From: Pseudomonas sp.
GTDB taxonomy: Bacteria; Pseudomonadota; Gammaproteobacteria; Pseudomonadales; Pseudomonadaceae
Reading direction: 5' to 3'
DNA: 8,797 nt
Assembly: GCF_030150285.1 (NCBI RefSeq)
Contig: NZ_JASLGE010000019.1
Coordinates: 1-8,797, forward strand
Shown here piece by piece: positions 1-4,638 of the stretch; positions within the stretch are counted from its first letter, which is position 1; every line of letters begins with the position of its first letter. A program made the position numbers and the translations under genes. The notes under the pieces were generated by a model, which ran no database searches, was not told where the DNA came from, and saw only the letters and a list, made by a program, of their open reading frames with translations.

Positions 1-316
1 CCGGGTTGCTGCCCTTTTCTCCGTAGGCCACAGCGGTCATGGTCGGCACCCCGACTTCGTGCAGACGCTTGATCGCCCGCCACTCCTGGCCCGCACCGAG
101 TACTGGCAGCTTGGCCGTCAGCAGGTTCTTGAACACTTCACCCCAGCCGATACCACGGTGGATTTTCACAAAGAAACCGCGCCCGTCGACTTCGGTACGC
201 AAGGTACGCCGGCCTTCCAGTTCGCGGTAAACCTCGCCTTCCAGGCGCTCGACTTCGGCGAACGCATCGCGCCCGGCCCACAAGCTCTTGAACGGTTCGG
301 CAAGAATCAGTTTCAT
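1..316 (-). CDS. waaP: Lipopolysaccharide core heptose(I) kinase WaaP (RfaP), partial: first 105 codons
   Basis: This enzyme phosphorylates the first heptose of the LPS inner core from ATP at the cytoplasmic face of the inner membrane; the phosphates crosslink the outer membrane through divalent cations. Only the N-terminal 105 residues are in the window; the C-terminal part, including the expected catalytic aspartate of this protein-kinase-like fold, lies beyond the left edge. The reading begins MKLILAEPFKSLWAGRDAF. It contains GFFVKIHRG around residues 47-55, where K51 is the likely ATP-binding lysine, and LGAGQEWRAIKRL around 73-85, where E78 is a candidate helix-C glutamate. The ATG shares one base with the waaG stop (TGATG), and GGAG lies about 8 nt upstream inside waaG, supporting coupled translation. 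Family assignment is confident from the sequence and from its place after waaF-waaC-waaG. WaaP is essential in P. aeruginosa. Confidence 0.93.
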   Translation of the reverse strand, partial: MKLILAEPFKSLWAGRDAFAEVERLEGEVYRELEGRRTLRTEVDGRGFFVKIHRGIGWGEVFKNLLTAKLPVLGAGQEWRAIKRLHEVGVPTMTAVAYGEKGSNP

Positions 317-1437
317 CAGTGTTGCTCCGCCAGAATCACATCCGCAGCGTGCTGCGCCATGCTATAGAGGTCGGCCGTCTGCGCGTAGGCCAGGCCGTTA
401 CGGCTCCAGGCTGCGCGCGCAGCATCATCGGACAACATGTGGGTCAGTTCATCATTGAGTTGGGCTTGGTCAAACGGTTCGTCCAGCACCCGGCCACAGT
501 CAGCATCGCTGATGTAATGGGCGTAGCCACAGACCGCGCTGACCAGCACCGGCAAGCCGGCCACCAGCGCTTCAAGCAGCACGGTACCGGTGTTTTCGTT
601 GTAGGCCGGGTGAATCAGCAGGTCGGCACCCAACAGGAAACGCGGGATATCGCTGCGCCCCTTGAGGAACTGCACATGCTCGCCCAGGCCCAACGCGGCG
701 CTTTGCAATTGAAAGACTTTGGGGTCGTCCTGACCGATCACAAACAACCGGGTGCGCTTTCTAAGCGCGCTCGGCAGCGCCGCCAGGGCTTTAAGGCTGC
801 GGTCCACGCCTTTGGTCTTGAAGCCTGAACCAATTTGCACCAACAGCCGATCATCGTCTGTCAGGTTGAACTCGCGGCGAAAATCGGCACGAATAGCTGC
901 CGCGTTCGGCGGCGCGCGGCGGTCCAGCGCAATACCCGGTGGCAGCAGGTGAAAGCGTTCCAGCGGAGTGCCGTAATGCTTGATGAACAGCGGCTGCTGG
1001 ACCTCGGAAATCATCAGGATTTGGGTCTTGGCATGCTTGTCGAACACCGCGCGCTCGTACTCGGCAAAGTGCTTGTAGCGTTTGAAAAAACGGTACAGCG
1101 AATGGCGCAGGTTTTGCGCCTTGTCTTCAAAACAGCCGTCGGCGGCGTAGTACACGTCCAGCCCCGGCATTTTGTTGAAGCCCACCACCCGGTCAACCGG
1201 GCGCTTGGCCAGGTCGGCCTGCATCCAGGCGAGCATTTTTTCATTGCGCGTATGGTTGTTGAAGGCTTTGACCGGCGCAATCAGCACTTCAAAACCTGCC
1301 GGAATATCGCCTTCCCAGATCATGGTGTACACGCGAATCTGATGCCCGCGCTGTTGGCACTCCAGGGCAATGCGCATGAAATCGCGTTGCAGCCCGCCAA
1401 ACGGGAAATACTTGTACAGCACAAAAGCCAGTTGCAT
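316..1437 (-). CDS. waaG: LPS core glucosyltransferase WaaG (heptose(II) alpha-1,3-glycosyltransferase, GT4)
   Basis: A 373-residue GT-B fold glycosyltransferase of family GT4, a peripheral inner-membrane protein that adds the first outer-core sugar to heptose II. The N-terminal domain opens with a hydrophobic strand and the FPFGGLQRDFMRIA signature (residues 11-24), whose glycines contact the nucleotide sugar. The C-terminal domain carries IGSGFKTKGVDRS (202-214), with basic residues K207/K209 for the donor diphosphate. It also carries the GT4 E-x7-E motif at E281 and E289 within HPAYNENTGTVLLEAL. Length matches the family (about 374 residues). The start overlaps the waaC stop by one base, and AGGA lies 9 nt upstream. 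The sugar may differ between species: in pseudomonads the first outer-core residue is often galactosamine, so the exact donor (UDP-glucose or UDP-hexosamine) is not settled by the sequence. Confidence 0.95.
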   Translation of the reverse strand: MQLAFVLYKYFPFGGLQRDFMRIALECQQRGHQIRVYTMIWEGDIPAGFEVLIAPVKAFNNHTRNEKMLAWMQADLAKRPVDRVVGFNKMPGLDVYYAADGCFEDKAQNLRHSLYRFFKRYKHFAEYERAVFDKHAKTQILMISEVQQPLFIKHYGTPLERFHLLPPGIALDRRAPPNAAAIRADFRREFNLTDDDRLLVQIGSGFKTKGVDRSLKALAALPSALRKRTRLFVIGQDDPKVFQLQSAALGLGEHVQFLKGRSDIPRFLLGADLLIHPAYNENTGTVLLEALVAGLPVLVSAVCGYAHYISDADCGRVLDEPFDQAQLNDELTHMLSDDAARAAWSRNGLAYAQTADLYSMAQHAADVILAEQH

Positions 1438-2498
1438 CAGCGCAGTTCCTCAGCCAGTAACAACGTGCTTAATCGACTTGCGACACGCTCAGGGTTCAAA
1501 CGGGTGAAGCACAACGGCCACTCGTTTTTCAGGTCAAACCGCTGCTGGTCCTGTGCAGTCGGGGTGTAGGTGCATTTTTTTTGCAGGCACGGCGCACACG
1601 GAAAATCACTGGCCAAATGAATTTGCACCTTGCCATAGGCACCGGTCAGCCCCGGGTTGGTGGGGCCAAACAGGGAAATAGTCGGCACATCCAGTGCGGC
1701 TGCCAAATGCCCCAGGCCGGTGTCCACCGCCACACAGGCGCTGGCGCTGGCCAACACCTTGGCGACGCCGGCGAGGTTGAGCTTAGGCAGAACCACAGCA
1801 TTGTGCAGGCCGTTGGCGATGCGTTCGGCACGGGCCTTTTCGGTCGGGTTACCCCAGGGCAAACGCACTTCGACCCCCATATGCCCCATGCGGACGGCCA
1901 AGTCACGCCAGTACACTTCAGGCCAATGCTTGGTGTCCCACGTGGTGCCGTGCAAAAACAGCACAAAAGCATTCTGGCGCGGCAACTCGACCAGTTTGTC
2001 GACGTCTAGCCCGTAATCACCCAGCCCTTTGGGCAGGTCATAGCCCAGCGCCACGGCAAATAACTGGCGCAGCCGCTCGACCGCATGCTGGCCGCGGGCA
2101 ACCGCCAGGCGGCGCTGGTAAAAATGGCTGGCCAGCGGTTCGCGGGCCGAGTTTTTATCCAGCCCGGCCACCGGGGCGTTGACGTAACGCGTCAGCCAAG
2201 CGCTTTTGACCAGCCCTTGGGCGTCAATCACCAGGTCGTACTGTTCAGCGCGCAGGCGTTGCTTGAAACGCTTCCACTCGCCGCTTTTGAGGGTTTCCCA
2301 GAGGTTTTTGCGCCAGCGGCGGATCGCCACGGGAATCACCTTGCCTACCGCCGGGTGCCAGGTGGGGATCTCGGCAAAGCCTTCTTCCACCACCCAGTCA
2401 AAAGTAATGCCGGGAATGGCCCGGGCGGCATCGGTCAGCGCTGGCAAGGCATGAATCACATCCCCCAGCGAGGATGTTTTTACCAACAGAACACGCAC
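1437..2498 (-). CDS. waaC: ADP-heptose:LPS heptosyltransferase I WaaC (GT9)
   Basis: Transfers the first L-glycero-D-manno-heptose from ADP-heptose to Kdo2-lipid A on the cytoplasmic side of the inner membrane. The 353-residue protein starts at GTG (2498), directly after the waaF TAA; the start is supported by the family N-terminus MRVLLVKTSSLGDVIHALPA and by GAGG inside the end of waaF. D13 matches the proposed catalytic base of E. coli WaaC. K190 (in TTWDTKHWP), E220, D259 and H264 (in VAVDTGLGHLAAAL) line up at a constant offset of two from the E. coli donor-site residues K192, E222, D261 and H266. The C-terminal part is longer than in E. coli WaaC (about 319 aa). It carries a cysteine cluster, CAPCLQKKC (C301, C304, C309) plus C330, possibly structural. 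A downstream partner is waaG, whose start overlaps the stop. Confidence 0.96.
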   Translation of the reverse strand: MRVLLVKTSSLGDVIHALPALTDAARAIPGITFDWVVEEGFAEIPTWHPAVGKVIPVAIRRWRKNLWETLKSGEWKRFKQRLRAEQYDLVIDAQGLVKSAWLTRYVNAPVAGLDKNSAREPLASHFYQRRLAVARGQHAVERLRQLFAVALGYDLPKGLGDYGLDVDKLVELPRQNAFVLFLHGTTWDTKHWPEVYWRDLAVRMGHMGVEVRLPWGNPTEKARAERIANGLHNAVVLPKLNLAGVAKVLASASACVAVDTGLGHLAAALDVPTISLFGPTNPGLTGAYGKVQIHLASDFPCAPCLQKKCTYTPTAQDQQRFDLKNEWPLCFTRLNPERVASRLSTLLLAEELR

Positions 2499-3533
2499 TT
2501 AGTTGACCTCGACCACAACGCCCTGCAACCGTTGCAAGGCCTCTACCACGGGCTTTGGCATGAGTTCGCGCAGGCAATTGTAGTGACCGAAGCGGCACGT
2601 GCGCTCAAAACACGGGCTGCATTCCAGGCCCAAACGCACGATCTCAACCTTGTCCGCAAGCGGCGGTGTGAAGCCCGGTGAAGTGGAGCCGTACACCGCC
2701 ACGAGTGGGCGATTCAGCGCCGCCGCCACGTGCATCAACCCGGAGTCGTTGGACACCACGGCGTCGGCACAGGACAACAGATCGATGGCTTCCGCCAGCG
2801 AGGTTTCACCGCTGAGGTTGACTGACTCTTCACGCAGGCCGGGGATCAGCCGCGCGCGAATGTCTTCACCCACGCTGTGATCGTTTTTGGAGCCAAAGAG
2901 CCAGACCTGCCAGCCTTCACGGATTTTCTGCTCGGCCACCGCCGCATAGTGGTCAGACGGCCAGCGCTTGGATTCGCCAAACTCGGCTCCCGGGCAGAGC
3001 GCCAACACGGGGCGGTCCAGTGTTAGGCCGAACTTGGCCAGGGCCGCCTCGCGGCTCACCGGGTCGATTTGCAACGCGGGGCGCGGGTACGGTTGGGGCA
3101 GGTCGGCTCCCGGCGCGTAGGCCAGGGCCATAAAACGCTCGATCATTAACGGGTAGCGCTCTTTATCGAGCGTGCGCACATCGTTAAGCAAGCCGTAGCG
3201 GAACTCGCCGCGCCAGCCGGTGCGCGTGGCAATACCCGCGAAGAACGGCACCAGCGCCGACTTCAGCGAGTTGGGCAGCAAAATCGCTTGATCGTATTGC
3301 CCCTTGAGGGACTTGCCGATGGAGCGCCGTGTGGCCAGTTCAAGCGCACCGTGGCCGAGCGGAAAGCTCAAGGCCTGGCGAACTTCAGGCATGCGCTCAA
3401 GGATGGGCCGGCTCCACTCGGGGGCCAGCACATCGATCTCGCACTGCGGGTGGCGTTGTTTGAGGCACTGGAACAGTGTCTGCGCCATCACCATGTCACC
3501 GACCCAACTGGGCCCAACGATCAAAATATTCAT
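2499..3533 (-). CDS. waaF: ADP-heptose:LPS heptosyltransferase II WaaF (GT9)
   Basis: Adds the second heptose to the first during inner-core assembly. The protein has 344 residues and two Rossmann-like domains. The N-terminal one starts MNILIVGPSWVGDMVMAQ, with D13 in the position of the proposed catalytic base. The C-terminal ADP-heptose site carries CPGAEFGESKRWP (180-192), WLFGSKNDH (211-219) and VVSNDSGLMHVAAAL (259-273, with D263 and H268). A cysteine group C305, C308, C313, C320 (ECSPCFERTCRFGHYNC) follows, resembling the one in WaaC. The Shine-Dalgarno sequence is poor (TATGGAAAC just upstream), and another ATG 10 nt upstream is out of frame. The start is chosen on the conserved N-terminus. 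This is the first gene of the LPS block, 59 nt after ilvE, with a hairpin in between, so it may use read-through or a nearby promoter that I could not identify. Confidence 0.96.
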   Translation of the reverse strand: MNILIVGPSWVGDMVMAQTLFQCLKQRHPQCEIDVLAPEWSRPILERMPEVRQALSFPLGHGALELATRRSIGKSLKGQYDQAILLPNSLKSALVPFFAGIATRTGWRGEFRYGLLNDVRTLDKERYPLMIERFMALAYAPGADLPQPYPRPALQIDPVSREAALAKFGLTLDRPVLALCPGAEFGESKRWPSDHYAAVAEQKIREGWQVWLFGSKNDHSVGEDIRARLIPGLREESVNLSGETSLAEAIDLLSCADAVVSNDSGLMHVAAALNRPLVAVYGSTSPGFTPPLADKVEIVRLGLECSPCFERTCRFGHYNCLRELMPKPVVEALQRLQGVVVEVN

Positions 3534-3539
3534 AAGTTT

Positions 3540-3575
3540 CCATAAACAAGCAAGGGAGGCATTCGCCTCCCTGCT
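3540..3575 (-). terminator. Terminator-like hairpin between ilvE and waaF
   Basis: On the plus strand GGGAGGC (3554-3560), a 4-nt loop and GCCTCCC (3565-3571) form a perfect 7-bp GC-rich stem. AGCA (3549-3552) and TGCT (3572-3575) extend it past a single bulged A at 3553. In the minus-strand transcript the stem is followed by TTGCTTGTTT, moderately U-rich but not a clean U-run. It lies about 18 nt past the ilvE stop and ends just ahead of the waaF start. An intrinsic but leaky terminator for ilvE fits best; with the opposite orientation there is no U-tract. Confidence 0.6.
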
Positions 3576-3592
3576 GTGATGCTATGCCGACA

Positions 3593-4516
3593 TTACTTGA
3601 CCAGTGTACGCCACTCTGGATGATCCGTTGTCTTGCCGGTCACCAGGTCAAAGTAGGCCTTTTGCAGTTTCTCGGTAATCGGACCGCGGCGGCCGATGCC
3701 GATCTGGCGGCCATCGACTTCACGAATCGGCGTGACTTCAGCGGCAGTGCCGGTGAAGAACGCTTCGTCGGCGATGTACACCTCGTCACGGGTGATGCGT
3801 TTTTCAACGAACTTGAACCCAAGCTCGGTGGCCAGGGTCAGGATCGTGCTGCGGGTGATGCCGTTCAGGCAGGCCGTCACGTCCGGGGTATAGATCACGC
3901 CGTCCTTGACCAGGAACACGTTCTCGCCGGAACCCTCGGCCACGAAGCCTTCAGGGTCGAGCAGCAGTGCTTCGTCGGCACCGCCGGAAATCGCTTCCTG
4001 CAGGGCCAGCATCGAGTTGATGTAATGACCGTTGGCCTTGGCACGGGTCATGGAGATGTTCACGTGGTGGCGGGTGAAGGAGCTGGTGCGCACCTTGATC
4101 CCGACTTCCAGCGCTTCAGCCCCCATGTAGGCACCCCAGCTCCATGGCGCGATGATCACATGCACCTTCAGGCCGGTGGCGCGAAGGCCCATGGCTTCGG
4201 ATCCGTAGAACACCATCGGGCGGATATAGGCGCTGTCGAGGTTGTTTTCACGCACCGCAACGCGGGTCGCTTCATTGATTTCGTCTTTGCTGAACGGGAT
4301 CTTCATGCCCATGATGTGGGCGGAATCGAACAGGCGGTCGGTGTGGGCCTGCAAGCGGAAAATCGCTGCGCCCTGCGGGGTTTCGTAGGCGCGCACGCCT
4401 TCAAACACACCCATGCCGTAGTGCAGGGTATGGGTCAGCACGTGGGTGGTCGCATCGCGCCACGGCACCAGTTTGCCGTCATACCAAATCACACCATCAC
4501 GATCAGCCATCGACAT
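3593..4516 (-). CDS. ilvE: Branched-chain amino acid aminotransferase IlvE (class IV PLP aminotransferase)
   Basis: Cytosolic PLP enzyme that interconverts valine, leucine and isoleucine with their 2-keto acids using glutamate/2-oxoglutarate; it is the last step of branched-chain synthesis. The chosen start at 4516 gives 307 residues (MSMADRDGVIWYDGKLVPW), the usual length. An in-frame ATG at 4558 would add 14 residues (MQLEAAFLSKRILT) encoded by intergenic repeat DNA and is rejected, because AAGAGGA sits 8 nt before 4516. Visible motifs are the early substrate-loop LHYGMGVFEGVRAY (31-44), K160 in TRAKANGHYINS as the Schiff-base lysine, EGSGEN (194-199) with E194 contacting the PLP ring nitrogen, and the phosphate-binding turns GITRSTI (219-225) and GTAAEVTP (256-263). 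It lies downstream of glnE and upstream of the LPS genes. Alternative class IV members (D-amino-acid aminotransferase, ADC lyase) fit less well. Confidence 0.96.
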   Translation of the reverse strand: MSMADRDGVIWYDGKLVPWRDATTHVLTHTLHYGMGVFEGVRAYETPQGAAIFRLQAHTDRLFDSAHIMGMKIPFSKDEINEATRVAVRENNLDSAYIRPMVFYGSEAMGLRATGLKVHVIIAPWSWGAYMGAEALEVGIKVRTSSFTRHHVNISMTRAKANGHYINSMLALQEAISGGADEALLLDPEGFVAEGSGENVFLVKDGVIYTPDVTACLNGITRSTILTLATELGFKFVEKRITRDEVYIADEAFFTGTAAEVTPIREVDGRQIGIGRRGPITEKLQKAYFDLVTGKTTDHPEWRTLVK

Positions 4517-4524
4517 CGTCAAGA

Positions 4525-4531
4525 TCCTCTT
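4525..4531 (-). promoter_or_regulatory. ilvE ribosome binding site (decides the start)
   Basis: The minus strand reads AAGAGGA here, with 8 nt before the ATG at 4516. It supports 4516 over the upstream in-frame ATG at 4558 and over the ATG at 4510. Confidence 0.75.
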
Positions 4532-4556
4532 AGAGAGAAAAGCAGCTTCAAGCTGC
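4532..4556 (-). terminator. Candidate intrinsic terminator or attenuator just upstream of ilvE
   Basis: On the minus strand GCAGCTTGAAGCTGC (4556-4542) is a near-perfect palindrome that folds as a 6-bp stem with a UGA loop. It is followed at once by TTTTCTCTCT (4541-4532), which has the layout of a rho-independent terminator. It ends directly before the ilvE ribosome binding site. It could end glnE transcription or attenuate ilvE. The stem is short and is made of the local repeat unit, so a chance arrangement is possible. Confidence 0.35.
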
Positions 4557-4594
4557 ACGTTTTAAGCTTCAAGAAAAGCAGCTTCACGTCCTGC

Positions 4595-4623
4595 GCTGCA
4601 AGCTTTTACTTGAAGCTTGCAGC
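4595..4623. repeat. Perfect 11-bp inverted repeat (hairpin) after glnE
   Basis: GCTGCAAGCTT (4595-4605) and AAGCTTGCAGC (4613-4623) are exact reverse complements around a 7-nt loop. It lies 15 nt past the glnE stop. In the minus-strand RNA no U-tract follows, so it is better seen as a 3'-end-stabilising or repeat-derived hairpin than as a classical terminator. Confidence 0.7.
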
Positions 4624-4638
4624 TTGAAACTTGCAGCT
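4611..4638. repeat. 14-nt tandem repeat, two copies, reaching the glnE stop codon
   Basis: TGAAGCTTGCAGCT (4611-4624) is followed directly by TGAAACTTGCAGCT (4625-4638), differing at one base. The last base of copy two is also the last base of the glnE TAA, so the repeat begins exactly at the end of the gene. Confidence 0.8.

Larger units (their letters stand above)
4536..4638. repeat. AGCTT-rich short-repeat cluster in the glnE-ilvE gap
   Basis: The intergenic DNA is built from variants of one short word (AAGCTGC/GCAGCTT, AAGCTTGCAGC). Seen directly: a 15-nt direct repeat AGAAAAGCAGCTTCA at 4536-4550 and 4572-4586; a 14-nt tandem repeat at 4611-4638; and an 11-bp inverted repeat at 4595-4623. 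From memory, similar AGCTTGAAGCTTGCAGCT-type satellites are common between genes in fluorescens-group pseudomonads; this was not searched. It has no coding potential that I trust. Confidence 0.8.

Noticed and set aside
835..1569. A 244-codon plus-strand open frame across waaG and the end of waaC
   Set aside because: It crosses two conserved minus-strand genes and shows no domain signal.
4517..4558. N-terminal extension of ilvE from the ATG at 4558
   Set aside because: The extra 14 residues are encoded by intergenic repeat DNA, and a good ribosome binding site and family N-terminus point to 4516.
3584..4627. A 347-codon plus-strand open frame opposite ilvE
   Set aside because: It is antisense to a clearly conserved gene, has no recognisable motifs, and its histidine/glycine-rich, low-similarity composition is typical of shadows in GC-rich codon-biased DNA.
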